Assembly (NCBI GenBank): GCA_004168015.1
Contig: SEYW01000001.1
Location: 372,001 to 436,000 of the forward strand
Direction of reading: 5' to 3'
Length of the DNA stretch: 64,000 bases
Origin: Methylolobus aquaticus
GTDB taxonomy: Bacteria; Pseudomonadota; Gammaproteobacteria; Methylococcales; Methylococcaceae
The notes below the pieces were generated by a model. It was not told the origin of the DNA. It made no database searches and saw only the letters and a list, made by a program, of their open reading frames with translations. The position numbers and the translations under genes are program-made. Positions 54,625-64,000 of this stretch are shown piece by piece. Within the stretch, counting starts at the first letter, position 1. Each line of letters starts with the position of its first letter.

Positions 54625-55820
54625 CCGCGACTGTTGACAAAGTGGGCGATGCGATGCGCCGCGTCGACGCATTCATCCAGGGACGCCACAAGGGCCATTC
54701 TGACGTAATCGGCGCCGGGGTCACGACCATGCGCTACACGGGACAGGAAACTTCCCGGCAGCACGGTCACATTCTGTTCCGCGTACAGTCCGCGGGCAAA
54801 CTGTTGATCACTCCCAGGGGTTCGGGTCCAGCAATAGAATCCCCCGTCGGGCTGCGAGACATCCAACAACGCCCCGAGCACGCTGCCGACGGCCGCGAAC
54901 TTCTCGCGATACAACCGCCGGTTTTCCTGCACATGCGATTCGTCTTCCCAGGCGGCGATGCTGGCATGTTGCACCGGCAAGGACATCGCACAGCCGTGAT
55001 ACGTTCGGTAGAGACCGTATTGGCGAATTATGTCCGCGTCTCCCGCCACGAAACCGGAACGCAGGCCGGGCGCATTCGAGCGCTTCGACAAACTGTGAAA
55101 TACGACGCAACGCCGGAAGTCGGTGTTGCCCATCGCAGCCGCCGCGCCTAACAGGCCGGGAGGCGGGGCGTTGTCGTCCCGATAGATCTCCGAATAGCAC
55201 TCGTCCGATGCGATCACGAAGTCGTGGCGATCGGCCAGTGCGATCAATCGCTGCAAGGCTGCGGTACTCAGCACCGCACCGCTCGGGTTTCCCGGAGAAC
55301 AGACATAGAGCAACTCGCACCGCTGCCAGACCGCAGCCGGCACCGCATCGAACTCCGGCAGAAAGCCCGTTTCGGCTCCTCCGTTGACAAAGTACGGCGT
55401 CGCGCCTGCCAACAGGGCCGCGCCTTCATAGATCTGGTAGAAGGGGTTGGGCATCACCACCAACGGCCGCCGCGCCGCATCGACCACGGCTTGCGCGAAC
55501 GAAAACAAGGCCTCGCGGGTCCCGTTGACCGGGAGCACGTGTCGCTCCGGATCGACCGCCTGAATGGGCAGCTCGAACCGGCGGGTCAACCACGACGCAA
55601 TCGACTGTCGCAACTCTGGCTGCCCCCTGGTCACCGGATAGCGACTCAGACCACCCAGGTTAGCGACCAGCGCATCCTTGATGAGCGTGGGCGTGGGATG
55701 CTGGGGTTCGCCGATGGAGAGCGCGATGGGCCGCAATCCCGCGGGCGGTGTCACGCCTTGCCTGAGCGCACCGAGTCGTTCGAAGGGATAGGGCTGAAGA
55801 GCGGACAGTCGCGGATTCAT
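54621..55820 (-). CDS. dapC: Succinyldiaminopimelate transaminase
   Basis: 399 residues, fold-type I PLP aminotransferase. Substrate loop [21 protein letters not shown]-aspartate region [13 protein letters not shown], and PLP lysine in [20 protein letters not shown]. Adjacent dapD indicates the DapC activity over other class I transaminases. It catalyses the step after DapD in the succinylase pathway. Confidence 0.93.
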   Translation of the reverse strand: MNPRLSALQPYPFERLGALRQGVTPPAGLRPIALSIGEPQHPTPTLIKDALVANLGGLSRYPVTRGQPELRQSIASWLTRRFELPIQAVDPERHVLPVNGTREALFSFAQAVVDAARRPLVVMPNPFYQIYEGAALLAGATPYFVNGGAETGFLPEFDAVPAAVWQRCELLYVCSPGNPSGAVLSTAALQRLIALADRHDFVIASDECYSEIYRDDNAPPPGLLGAAAAMGNTDFRRCVVFHSLSKRSNAPGLRSGFVAGDADIIRQYGLYRTYHGCAMSLPVQHASIAAWEDESHVQENRRLYREKFAAVGSVLGALLDVSQPDGGFYCWTRTPGSDQQFARGLYAEQNVTVLPGSFLSRVAHGRDPGADYVRMALVASLDECVDAAHRIAHFVNSRG

Positions 55821-56146
55821 GTTGAGGCAATGATCAGCCGCGCGCAGCGGGCGCGAAATCCCGGCGCAACCGCGGCAGAAGGGGGCCGGTTACGTGCAGG
55901 GCCGCAAGTATAGAGGATCGCACCAACGGGTTCCATGGCTGAGGACCTGCCGAACGCCCGGCAGGGAACTGCTGCGACCGAGAGGTCGGTTGGGCACCCA
56001 CCCTGGCAGCGCCCGGACCCGAACTTCGGACGTTTAGTGAAATTCCGGGCCGTGGCTGTCCGGAAACTTTACAGTCAGGGCGTTCGAATGGCCCATCTCA
56101 ACCAAATACCGAACTTGAGTACTGTCTTACTTCGAGTTTTTAGCGT
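55821..56146. other. Divergent intergenic region between dapC and the PEP-CTERM gene
   Basis: About 325 bases up to the sigma-54-like promoter. Inverted repeat TTCCGG-N11-CCGGAA at 56043-56065 lies about 80 bases upstream of that promoter, a distance suited to an enhancer-binding protein. No coding frame recognised. Confidence 0.4.
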
Positions 56147-56164
56147 TGGCATATTCCTCGCTTT
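56147..56164 (+). promoter_or_regulatory. Candidate sigma-54 (RpoN) promoter for the PEP-CTERM gene
   Basis: TGGCATATTCCTCGCTTT has the invariant GG-N10-GC spacing of -24/-12 promoters and matches TGGCAC-N5-TTGCT at all but two positions. It lies about 80 bases before ATG 56242. PEP-CTERM genes in Proteobacteria are often under sigma-54 with PrsR/PrsK. Confidence 0.55.
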
Positions 56165-56241
56165 ATGGTGCGCAACGGTGCCAGATGCAACTCACGGTGC
56201 CCGAAAATAACGTCGATCAACCCGCGAATGTGGAGAGATTC

Positions 56242-56823
56242 ATGAAGCACGCGTTCCTCAGCAAAGCGTTCATAGTTGTAGCAGCCGCGGTACTGGCGGC
56301 ACCGGCCAGCGCCAAGGTTTACCAGATGGGTGACCTGTTGTCCCCGAGCACGGTCGGTACCGCCTCCGGCAACACCGGACGTCATGTCGTCAGGGGTAAC
56401 AAGGTCAGCGGCCAATTCCGTGACACCTTCAAATTCGACCTGTCGAAAGATGCGGACGTCGATCTGACCCGCATGTTCGGTGGCGGCAAGCTCGGTAAGC
56501 AGGTCCAGTGGAGCAGCGTCCGGATGAAGCTCCTGGACAACGAGAACAACGTGATCGCTCGTGCGCGTGGCGGCCGGCTTGCGAGTTTCGCGGGCAGTCT
56601 GGACGAGGGCTCGTATCAGGTTCGCATCGGCGGCAAGCTGAAGCCGAGCTTCGGTCGCGGCGCCTATAAGTTCAGCGCCGGCGCAATTGCCGCTCCCGTG
56701 CCGGAGCCGGAAGAATGGGCGCTAATGATCCTCGGCGCCGGCCTCATGGGCTATCAGGTTCGTCGCAAGCAGCGGCAACTGGCAGTCGAGAGCGAAACCC
56801 CGCTGACCGCCCTGCCCGCCTGA
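56242..56823 (+). CDS. PEP-CTERM sorting-domain protein
   Basis: 193 residues from ATG 56242, with GGAGAG upstream. Signal peptide to about residue 24. The mature part is a beta-rich domain (GQFRDTFKFDLSKDADVDLT, GSYQVRIGGKLKP). The C-terminus is a textbook PEP-CTERM signal: VPEPEEWALMILGAGLMGYQ followed by a basic RRKQRQ cluster, the exosortase (EpsH) sorting tag. A longer than usual polar tail follows. No exosortase in the window. Such proteins usually end up in exopolysaccharide matrix. Confidence 0.9.
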   Translation: MKHAFLSKAFIVVAAAVLAAPASAKVYQMGDLLSPSTVGTASGNTGRHVVRGNKVSGQFRDTFKFDLSKDADVDLTRMFGGGKLGKQVQWSSVRMKLLDNENNVIARARGGRLASFAGSLDEGSYQVRIGGKLKPSFGRGAYKFSAGAIAAPVPEPEEWALMILGAGLMGYQVRRKQRQLAVESETPLTALPA

Positions 56824-56926
56824 GGCGAAGGGTTCGACCCGGCGCCCGGAACGAATCAACCCCGAGGGCTGGTGCCGGACCGGATTCATCTGGGAACCGA
56901 CGGTCGTGAATTGGCGCGCCGTCGGT

Positions 56927-58183
56927 TCACCGGGAATTGAGCCCGCTACCCCGGATGGAATCGAAAGCCTGTGGGGATTGGGACTTCGTTTTCTCCCGAT
57001 CACCGTGCAACGGGTCAGCCGGGAAGCCCGGCCTCCGCCGTTCCACCCATAGCCAGGCGATAAGCCACGCCAGCAAGCAGGCCGCCGCGGCACCCGAAAA
57101 CACCCCACCCGCGCCAAAAGGCCCCCAGGCCTCTCCGCTGAGTAGGCTTCCCAGGGCACCGCCCAACCCAAAGCTCGCACTGCTGTATAGCGCCTGTCCC
57201 TTGTTGCGATGGCGGCCCGAAAAATAAGACTGCGTCAGCTGGATGCCGACCGCGTGCGTCGCACCGAAACTCGCGCCATGTAGCAATTGGGCCAGACAGA
57301 GGAGAGCAACATTCTCGACTGCCCACCCGATCAACAGCCAGCGGAGTACCCCCAACAGCAGGCTCGCCAGCAGGATTCGGCGCAGCGTGTACCGTCGCAG
57401 CAAGCGTGGTGCCGACACGAACAAGGCGATCTCCGCCAGCACGCCCAGCACCCAGAATTGTCCGATCTGCTCCGGATCGAAACCCCGCTCTTCGAGATAA
57501 ATCGAGAAGAACACGTAGTACGGTCCGTGCGAGGCTTGCAGCAGCATCACAACGGCGAAGAACGCGACCACTTCCCTGCGCCAGAAGGTTCTTACGAAGC
57601 GGTCACCGTGCCGCGAAGCCGGAGCGCCGCGCTTCGGGATCACGAGACTGGCAAGCCATTCGCAGCCGAGCAACAGGCCCACTACGATCGGCACCTGCGC
57701 CAGCGTAACCCGATCATGGCTGAGGGCCGATCCGAGCAGCATGACCGCCAGAATGAAACCGATGGAGCCCCAGACGCGAATCTGGCTGTAGCGCTCCACC
57801 TGACCCGCCAGCTGTCGCAGCGTCAGCGCTTCGAACAACGGCAGACAGGCATTCCAGAAGAAGCTGAAGGCCAGGGTTATCCAGAACAACCACCAGAAGC
57901 CGGCGCGCCACGGGAGAGCCGCAAAGGCGAGGACGGTGGCAAAGCCCGCCCATCGGATCAGCCGCAGGTCGGCGCCCGTCCGATCCGCCAGCCAGCCCCA
58001 GATATTCGGCGCAACGACTTTGGTTCCAGCGACCAGCGCCATGAGTTGCCCGATCTCCGCGGCCGAAAATTTCAGCGAAGCGAGATACAGGCTCCAGTAG
58101 GGCAGGAACGCCCCGAGCGCGGTGAAGTACCAGAAATAGAAGCCGGAAAGGCGCCAGTACGGGAGCGCCTGCGGTCCGGTCAT
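56927..58183 (-). CDS. MFS transporter (HcaT/PPP-like group)
   Basis: 418 residues, 12 hydrophobic segments. The N-terminal RLSGFYFWYFTALGAFLPYW and the VWGSIGFILAVMLLG motif fit the 3-phenylpropionate-permease/nucleoside symporter-like MFS group. Start at ATG 58183 (MTGPQALPYWR), not the Arg-rich extension further upstream. Substrate unknown; no catabolic genes nearby. It follows aroC by 28 bases on the same strand. Confidence 0.85.
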   Translation of the reverse strand: MTGPQALPYWRLSGFYFWYFTALGAFLPYWSLYLASLKFSAAEIGQLMALVAGTKVVAPNIWGWLADRTGADLRLIRWAGFATVLAFAALPWRAGFWWLFWITLAFSFFWNACLPLFEALTLRQLAGQVERYSQIRVWGSIGFILAVMLLGSALSHDRVTLAQVPIVVGLLLGCEWLASLVIPKRGAPASRHGDRFVRTFWRREVVAFFAVVMLLQASHGPYYVFFSIYLEERGFDPEQIGQFWVLGVLAEIALFVSAPRLLRRYTLRRILLASLLLGVLRWLLIGWAVENVALLCLAQLLHGASFGATHAVGIQLTQSYFSGRHRNKGQALYSSASFGLGGALGSLLSGEAWGPFGAGGVFSGAAAACLLAWLIAWLWVERRRPGFPADPLHGDREKTKSQSPQAFDSIRGSGLNSR

Positions 58184-58211
58184 CCGCTGCCGAGAAGACT
58201 GCCCGGAACGG

Positions 58212-59312
58212 TCACGACCGGCCGGCCGGGACCGCCTGCAACGGGATCTCGACGTCGGCATTCTGTGCGCGATGGCGCAGCCAGTGATCCATCAGCACCA
58301 GCGCCATCATTGCCTCGGCAATCGGCGTGGCGCGGATGCCGACACAGGGGTCGTGGCGGCCGGTCGTGACAACCTCGACCGGCTCGCCACGAACGTTGAT
58401 CGTCTGACCGGGCAGCCGCAGGCTGGACGTCGGCTTCAGCGCGATGCTGGCAACGATGTCCTGGCCCGTGGAAATGCCCCCTAGCACACCGCCTGCATGG
58501 TTGCTCAGAAAGCCTTCAGGGGTGATTTCGTCACGAAACGCCGTACCCTTGCTATCGACGCAAGCAAACCCGTCGCCAATTTCGACGGCCTTGACGGCGT
58601 TGATGCTCATCAGCGCATAGGCCAGTTCGGCGTCCAGCCTGTCGAAGATCGGCTCACCCAGTCCGGGCGGCACCCCCGTCGCGACGACCGTGATTCGCGC
58701 ACCGATCGAATCGCCCTCCTTGCGGAGCCGGTCCATGTAGTCTTCCAGCGCCGGAACCTGATCCGGGTCCGGACAGAAAAACGGGTTGTTGTCGATCTCA
58801 TCCCAAACGACGCGCTCGGCCCGAATCGGGCCCAGTTGCGCCAGATAACCGCGGATCTCGATGCCGAGGCGTGTCCGAAGGTACTTCTTGGCAATCGCGC
58901 CGCCGGCCACCCGCATCGCGGTTTCCCGCGCCGATGAGCGCCCGCCCCCGCGGTAATCGCGTGTCCCGTACTTCATGTGGTAGGCGTAATCGGCGTGGCC
59001 GGGCCGAAAACTGTCGGCGAGATTGCCGTAGTCCTTGGAACGCTGGTCGACGTTCTCAATGAGCAGCCCGATGGGCACCCCGGTGGTCTTGCCTTCGAAG
59101 ACACCCGACAGGATCTTCACCTCGTCCGGTTCACGGCGCTGCGTCGTGTGGCGGCTCTTGCCCGGCCGCCGGCGCTCCAGCTCGACCTGCAAATCCGCCT
59201 CGGTCAGCGGCAGTCCGGGTGGACAGCCATCGACGATACAGCCAATCGCAGGACCGTGGCTCTCGCCAAAGGAGGTGAGCGTGAAGAGCTTGCCGATCGT
59301 GTTGCCGGACAT
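58212..59312 (-). CDS. aroC: Chorismate synthase
   Basis: 366 residues with all three signatures: [18 protein letters not shown] near residue 14, [20 protein letters not shown] in the middle and [16 protein letters not shown] near 320. It uses reduced FMN to form chorismate from EPSP, the last shared aromatic step. ATG 59312 ([16 protein letters not shown]) is the family start. It follows prmB by 25 bases. Confidence 0.97.
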   Translation of the reverse strand: MSGNTIGKLFTLTSFGESHGPAIGCIVDGCPPGLPLTEADLQVELERRRPGKSRHTTQRREPDEVKILSGVFEGKTTGVPIGLLIENVDQRSKDYGNLADSFRPGHADYAYHMKYGTRDYRGGGRSSARETAMRVAGGAIAKKYLRTRLGIEIRGYLAQLGPIRAERVVWDEIDNNPFFCPDPDQVPALEDYMDRLRKEGDSIGARITVVATGVPPGLGEPIFDRLDAELAYALMSINAVKAVEIGDGFACVDSKGTAFRDEITPEGFLSNHAGGVLGGISTGQDIVASIALKPTSSLRLPGQTINVRGEPVEVVTTGRHDPCVGIRATPIAEAMMALVLMDHWLRHRAQNADVEIPLQAVPAGRS

Positions 59313-59337
59313 CAGAAACTCCGTGGTCGCGAGTGAT

Positions 59338-60297
59338 TCATGGACCCGGCGTGCCGCCGAAGTGCTGAGCGCCGGACTCGAAGACAACCCGATGTTCCGC
59401 GAGTTCCCGGGCAGTGAGCAGGAATACACCGTCTCCGCCGTGCTCGAAGTCCAGCCAGGTGAACGGCACTGTCGGATACGCCGCCATCAGGGCTTCCGCA
59501 CTACTGCCGACTTCGACGACGAGAACGCCCTCGGGGTTCAGATGATGGATTGCCCCGACGAGGATCTGACGCACGCAATCGAGTCCATCTTCGCCCGACT
59601 CAAGCCCCAGGCGAGGTTCCGCGTGGTACTCGGCCGGCAAGGATTCCCACTCGCCGCGGCTGACATAGGGAGGATTGCTGACGATGATGTCGTAGCGAGC
59701 GGCCCCCAGACCGGCAAACAGGTCGGAGTCGATCAACTCGACGGCGTCCTCGACGCCGTGGCGCTGTACGTTTTCCCTGGCAACAGCGAGGGCTTCCTGA
59801 GATACGTCCACCGCATCGATGGCTGCCTCCGGGAAGACATGCGCACACAGGATCGCAATACAGCCTGAGCCTGTACATAAATCGAGCACCGACTGGATCT
59901 GCTCGGGATCCATCCAGGGCACGAAGCGATTCAGGATGAGTTCGGCCAGTGGGGACCGCGGCACGAGGACGCGCTCGTCGACCCGGAAGGCGAGTCCGCC
60001 AAACCAGGCCTCGCCGAGCAGATAAGCCAGCGGCTTGCGCTCCGCGATGCGCTGCTCCACCCGATCGACGATGCGCGCGCGTTCCTCCGGCGTCAACGCC
60101 GCCCCGAGGTAGATCGCCGGCAAATCATGCGGCTGGTGCAGCGTATGCAGGACCAGCGCCGCGGCTTCATCGAATGCGGTCGCAGTGCCATGGCCAAAAC
60201 ACAATCCCGCTTCCGCGAAGCGGCTGGAGGCCCACCGGATGTAGTCGCGAATCGTCGCCAAGGTTCCGACGACCGTCGTTCGAGAGTCGTTCGTCAT
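59338..60297 (-). CDS. prmB: Ribosomal protein L3 N5-glutamine methyltransferase
   Basis: 319 residues. N-terminal helical domain with [18 protein letters not shown]-binding [16 protein letters not shown] near residue 140 and the glutamine-methylase motif [12 protein letters not shown] near 207. Adjacent aroC and the N-terminal domain favour PrmB over the release-factor methylase PrmC. Start at ATG 60297 overlaps the argC stop by 4 bases. Confidence 0.93.
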   Translation of the reverse strand: MTNDSRTTVVGTLATIRDYIRWASSRFAEAGLCFGHGTATAFDEAAALVLHTLHQPHDLPAIYLGAALTPEERARIVDRVEQRIAERKPLAYLLGEAWFGGLAFRVDERVLVPRSPLAELILNRFVPWMDPEQIQSVLDLCTGSGCIAILCAHVFPEAAIDAVDVSQEALAVARENVQRHGVEDAVELIDSDLFAGLGAARYDIIVSNPPYVSRGEWESLPAEYHAEPRLGLESGEDGLDCVRQILVGAIHHLNPEGVLVVEVGSSAEALMAAYPTVPFTWLDFEHGGDGVFLLTARELAEHRVVFESGAQHFGGTPGP

Positions 60298-61325
60298 GGG
60301 TACAACCCGATACCGCGCAGACCGAGATCCTCGTCCCAGCCCAACGCCAGATTCATGCATTGCACTGCCTGGCCCGCGGCTCCCTTCACGAGATTGTCGA
60401 TCACCGCCAACACCACGACGGTGCTGCCCCCTTGCGGACGATGAACGGCGATCTGACAACGATTCGAACCCTTGACGTTACGCGTATCGGGATGGGAACC
60501 AGGCGGCAGTACGTCGACGAAAGGCTCGTCCGCATACCGGGCTTCGAAGACCTGCTGAAGATCAGCGGCCGAATCGGCGAGTTGGGCATACAGCGTCGCG
60601 TGGATGCCACGTATCATGGGCAACAGATGCGGCACGAACGTCAAGCCGACCGGCGCGCCGACCACTCGCTCCAGGCCTTGGACGATCTCCGGCCAGTGGC
60701 GGTGACGCGCCGCGCTGTAGGCCTTGAAGCTCTCCCCGGTCTCGCTCATCAGCAGCGGCAACTCGGCCTTGCGCCCCGCACCGCTGACGCCTGATTTGAC
60801 GTCTGCGATGAGTCCATCGAACCGGATCAGGCCAGCCTCCAACAACGGCAGAAAGCCGAGCTGAACCGCCGTCGGATAACAACCTGGACACGCGATCAGG
60901 CGAGCGGCGCGGATGGACTCCCGATTGACCTCGGGCAGACCGTACACGGCTTCAGGCAATAGCTGCGGACACGCATGCGGCTCGCCGTACCAGTCTGCCC
61001 AGGTGTCAGGGTCGGTAAGACGAAAATCCGCCGCGAGGTCGATGACGCGGATGCCGCGTGCCAGCAGTTCAGGCGCCATCCGCATGGCGGTGCCATTGGG
61101 TGTGGCGAAAAACACGACATCGCAATCCATCAGCGACGCGACCTCGGCCGGAACGAAATGGGCATCGACCGCACCGCGAAGATTCGGATAGGCCTCTGCC
61201 ACGGGGCGGCCGACATCGGCGCGCGACGTGACGGCGGTGATGCGGATTTGCGGATGCAACGCGAGCAGGCGCAACAATTCTACGCCGGTGTACCCGGTAC
61301 CTCCGACGATGCCTACGTCGACCAT
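60294..61325 (-). CDS. argC: N-acetyl-gamma-glutamyl-phosphate reductase
   Basis: 343 residues. NADP-binding [17 protein letters not shown] at the start; catalytic cysteine in [13 protein letters not shown] near residue 147; KSGVSGAGR and the later substrate loop are intact. Third step of arginine biosynthesis. Start at ATG 61325 ([14 protein letters not shown]); upstream in-frame residues are not typical. No other arg gene is adjacent. Confidence 0.96.
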   Translation of the reverse strand: MVDVGIVGGTGYTGVELLRLLALHPQIRITAVTSRADVGRPVAEAYPNLRGAVDAHFVPAEVASLMDCDVVFFATPNGTAMRMAPELLARGIRVIDLAADFRLTDPDTWADWYGEPHACPQLLPEAVYGLPEVNRESIRAARLIACPGCYPTAVQLGFLPLLEAGLIRFDGLIADVKSGVSGAGRKAELPLLMSETGESFKAYSAARHRHWPEIVQGLERVVGAPVGLTFVPHLLPMIRGIHATLYAQLADSAADLQQVFEARYADEPFVDVLPPGSHPDTRNVKGSNRCQIAVHRPQGGSTVVVLAVIDNLVKGAAGQAVQCMNLALGWDEDLGLRGIGLYP

Positions 61326-61423
61326 AGTCGTTGTTCGTTCTAGCTTATGTTTCCGCGTCGTGAAGACCGGGCGCACAGAGGACCTGTCTGTAGCCGCAAC
61401 AGGACACTCGCAAAGAAGAGACG

Positions 61424-61846
61424 TCAGCTGCTCGATCCGCACCGGTCGGAAATAACCGTGCAGACGATCGTGCGCTCCGAGCGCGGCCCGTCGAACTCGC
61501 AAAAGAAAACGTTTTGCCAGCGTGACAGGCCCAGCCGGCCATCGATGACCGGAATGGTCTCCGAGGGCCCCACCAGCCCCGCCTTCAGATGGGCGTCCCC
61601 ATTCCCGTCCTGCTGGTCATGCTGCCAGACACCCTTGGGTATCAGACCGCGCAACAGGCTTAGGACATCACGCGGAACGCTGTCGTCCCAATTTTCCTGG
61701 ATCATCATCGCGGCCGTGGCGCCCTGAGCGTAAAGCACGACGATACCATCGCGGACCGCGCTTTGCGCGACGAGATCGCTCACCTGGCCGGTCACGTCGA
61801 TCAGTTGTTCCCGGGCGGTCGATTGCAACCGCAGCAGCGCCCGCAT
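61424..61846 (-). CDS. yjbQ: YjbQ family protein (UPF0047)
   Basis: 140 residues, single-domain family. It has [40 protein letters not shown] and [18 protein letters not shown], the conserved histidine/asparagine metal-like cluster. Homologues show weak thiamine-phosphate synthase activity; the true role is unclear. It sits between ihfA and argC with ~98-base gaps on both sides. Confidence 0.92.
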   Translation of the reverse strand: MRALLRLQSTAREQLIDVTGQVSDLVAQSAVRDGIVVLYAQGATAAMMIQENWDDSVPRDVLSLLRGLIPKGVWQHDQQDGNGDAHLKAGLVGPSETIPVIDGRLGLSRWQNVFFCEFDGPRSERTIVCTVISDRCGSSS

Positions 61847-61944
61847 GCTATCGACTAGCCGCGACGGGTACTGGACAATTCGCGTGCAGTCTCCACTGGG
61901 GCGCCACCCGGCGCGACCGGTTGGACCGGAGCCGCCTACCGCTA

Positions 61945-62271
61945 TCAGCCAGCGCTTTCGTCACGCTGGTGCGGGGGCGGCTCGAGCCGGGATTGCTCGA
62001 CGCGGGCCTTGAGTTTCTGGCCGGCCTTGAAGGTGACGACGCGGCGTGCGGTGACCGGGATTTCCTCTCCGGTCTTCGGGTTCCGGCCAGGTCGTTGGCG
62101 CTTGTCGCGGAGATCGAAATTCCCGAATCCGGACAGCTTGATCGGTGAGCCTGACGCCAGCGCACTCTTGATAGCCTCGAAGAACTCGTCGACCAGTTCT
62201 TTCGCGTCCTTCCGACCGAGCCCGACCTCGGTGAGCAGTTTTTCGACCATATCGGCTTTTGTCAGTGCCAT
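61945..62271 (-). CDS. ihfA: Integration host factor alpha subunit
   Basis: 108 residues. [40 protein letters not shown] and the DNA-intercalating proline arm ([14 protein letters not shown]) match IHF-alpha, with a slightly longer basic/proline tail ([15 protein letters not shown]). It bends DNA in nucleoid, sigma-54 promoters and recombination. It begins 4 bases after pheT, the standard pheT-ihfA order. Confidence 0.96.
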   Translation of the reverse strand: MALTKADMVEKLLTEVGLGRKDAKELVDEFFEAIKSALASGSPIKLSGFGNFDLRDKRQRPGRNPKTGEEIPVTARRVVTFKAGQKLKARVEQSRLEPPPHQRDESAG

Positions 62272-62275
62272 CGGT

Positions 62276-64000
62276 TCAAGTCCTCAATTCGGCAGCCAGT
62301 TCAGTTGTTAACCGCTCCATGACCAGTCCTACGACCTGGTCGACGCGCGCGTCCGTCAATGTCTCATCGTCTGCCTGGAGGATCAGGCCGAACGCGATGC
62401 TCTTCTTCCCGGCCGCTATGCCGGTGCCCTGATACACGTCGAACAGCACGACGTGGCGGATGAGATCTTCCCCGGCGACCCGCACACAAGCCACCACGTC
62501 TGCGCTTGTGATAGCCTCATCGACGACGACGGCCAGATCACGGCGGACGCGAGGGAATTTCGACAGTGGCGTGAAACGCGGTACCCGACGCCCCAGACTC
62601 TCAGCCAGTTCGAGTTCGAAGAGGAAGACGTTCTGCCCAAACCCGAGCGATTTCTGCAACGCCGGGTGTAGCATCCCCAGACAACCGGCACGCTGACCCG
62701 CAATCAGAATCGCAGCCGTCTGCCCGGGGTGCAGTGCCGGATGTTCGGCCGTGACGAAGCTCAGCTCCTTGGCACGGCCGGAAAGGACGAACATCGCCTC
62801 GATGTCACCCTTGATGTCGAAGAAGTCGATTTCGCCTGCCGCCTCGGACCATTGCTCTGGCCGTCGCGGCCCCATCGCCAGACCGGCCAGGACGTTCGGT
62901 TGCCGCAAGCCCTCAGGGGCGTTGATGAACTTCGTGCCGACCTCGAATAGCCTCACGCGCGATTCCTGGCGTGCCTGATTCTTCAGCGCGGCATCGAGCA
63001 AGCCCGCCCACAGAGTCGTCCGCATCACGGCCATTTCGGCGGAGATGGGGTTCTTGACCGCCAGTGACGGAACGTCCGGCTCCAGACGCTGCAGCAGCGT
63101 CGGCTCCACAAAACTGTAAGTGATCGCTTCCTGATATCCGCGGTCGACGAGCGCATCCCGAAACCGGTCGGCGTCGAGCCGGTGTTCGGTGGCTGGCTGC
63201 ATCGCGGCCGGCAGCATGGGCGCCCGCTGCGGGATGCGGTCGTAGCCGTAGACCCGCCCCACTTCTTCGATCAGATCGATCTCTCGGGTGATATCGAAGC
63301 GGAAACTGGGAGGACGAACGCGCCAGCCGCCGCTCAGACTCGACACCTGCATCGACAGGCGTCGCAGGATGCTCTCGACCAGATCCTCGTCGATCGCAAG
63401 CCCGAGCACCTTTTCGACTCGATCGGCACGCAGGACGATCTCGTCGCGCACCGGCAAACTGCCGGGTTCACTAACGTCGAACACCGGACCGGGCTCGCCG
63501 CCGACCAGCTCGACGATCAACTGCGTGCAACGCTCAATCGCCCGCAGCTGGAGTTCGGGATCGACGCCGCGCTCGAAGCGATGCGAGGATTCCGTCGCCA
63601 AGCCATAGCGGCGCGCCCGCCCGCTGATCGCCGTCGGTGCAAAGAAGGCACACTCTACGAACAGGTCGCGCGTCTCGGCCGTCACGGCGGAATCGCGACC
63701 GCCCATGATGCCGGCCAGGGCCAGCGGTCGCTCGCGGTCGGCAATCACCAGCGTATCCGGATCGGGCTCGACGGTCTGGTCGTTAAGCAAGGTCAGACGG
63801 TCTCCGGCGCGCGCAAAGCGGACCTCGATCCCGCCCTTCAGTCTGGCCAGATCGAAGGCGTGCAGCGGCTGCCCGAGTTCCAGCAGGACATAGTTGGTTA
63901 CGTCGACGACGGGATCCAGCGATCTTACGCCACAACGGCGCAAGCGCTCCTTCATCCATAGCGGCGTGACGGCGCCGCCACGAATGTTCCGGATGATCCG
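62276..64000 (-). CDS. pheT: Phenylalanyl-tRNA synthetase beta subunit (5' end beyond window)
   Basis: 574 codons visible, running off the right edge; the missing part is the N-terminal tRNA-binding domain. Visible: the B3/4 editing domain ([39 protein letters not shown]), a B5 domain, the core catalytic-like domain and a C-terminal anticodon-binding FDX-ACB domain ([20 protein letters not shown]). It forms a heterotetramer with PheS, expected just outside the window. Confidence 0.97.
   Translation of the reverse strand, partial: RIIRNIRGGAVTPLWMKERLRRCGVRSLDPVVDVTNYVLLELGQPLHAFDLARLKGGIEVRFARAGDRLTLLNDQTVEPDPDTLVIADRERPLALAGIMGGRDSAVTAETRDLFVECAFFAPTAISGRARRYGLATESSHRFERGVDPELQLRAIERCTQLIVELVGGEPGPVFDVSEPGSLPVRDEIVLRADRVEKVLGLAIDEDLVESILRRLSMQVSSLSGGWRVRPPSFRFDITREIDLIEEVGRVYGYDRIPQRAPMLPAAMQPATEHRLDADRFRDALVDRGYQEAITYSFVEPTLLQRLEPDVPSLAVKNPISAEMAVMRTTLWAGLLDAALKNQARQESRVRLFEVGTKFINAPEGLRQPNVLAGLAMGPRRPEQWSEAAGEIDFFDIKGDIEAMFVLSGRAKELSFVTAEHPALHPGQTAAILIAGQRAGCLGMLHPALQKSLGFGQNVFLFELELAESLGRRVPRFTPLSKFPRVRRDLAVVVDEAITSADVVACVRVAGEDLIRHVVLFDVYQGTGIAAGKKSIAFGLILQADDETLTDARVDQVVGLVMERLTTELAAELRT

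Noticed and set aside
1..64000. tRNA, rRNA, insertion sequences, integrases or attachment sites
   Set aside because: None could be recognised by eye in the intergenic regions; no transposase, integrase or recombinase product is encoded.

Overview
The window is GC-rich, densely packed chromosomal DNA from a gammaproteobacterium. The evidence is gene content: dnaB-alr, hldE, dapC-dapD, tatABC, a pheT-ihfA junction, prmB-aroC, prkA-yeaH-spoVR and ibaG. A malyl-CoA lyase/malate thiokinase cluster, a full hyp hydrogenase-maturation set, a SmbP-like metal-binding protein and a PEP-CTERM protein suggest a chemolithotroph or methylotroph (Chromatiales- or Methylococcales-like). The exact genus cannot be told from sequence alone.

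Layout. 1-4.6 kb: a minus-strand cassette of SNF2-type helicase, AAA ATPase and, at the window edge, an HNH endonuclease interrupted by a one-base homopolymer shift. This is the best candidate for a little-described defence system. 4.8-7.8 kb: divergent AI-2E-type and NCS2-type transporters. 7.9-11.7 kb: a very large secreted FG-GAP/CARDB protein. 12.1-18 kb: a ceramidase-like membrane protein without a normal start codon, then prkA-yeaH-spoVR. 18.3-26.3 kb: four tandem paralogues, each a predicted secreted seven-bladed PD40/TolB-like propeller with a DUF11-like tail. Copies 1 and 3 have related leaders, and copies 2 and 3 share almost identical tail DNA.

26.4-33.2 kb: SMR pump, ibaG, a small membrane protein/lipoprotein pair, then hldE-dnaB-alr and pip. 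33.3-38.6 kb: a coiled-coil porin with a strong terminator, then mcl-mtkA-mtkB-rhodanese-dtd. 39.1-41.8 kb: envelope proteins, including a 54-residue membrane protein. 41.9-47.9 kb: hypCABDFE, with no hydrogenase structural genes in the window. 48-53.7 kb: SmbP-like protein, YpfJ-type peptidase, HAD phosphatase, SAM hydroxide adenosyltransferase, tatCBA and small secreted proteins.

53.8-64 kb: dapD-dapC, a PEP-CTERM protein behind a sigma-54-like promoter, an MFS transporter, aroC, prmB-argC, yjbQ, ihfA and a 5'-truncated pheT. These are mostly housekeeping genes for lysine/peptidoglycan, aromatic amino acid and arginine synthesis and for translation. I see no tRNA, rRNA, CRISPR array, insertion sequence or replication origin.
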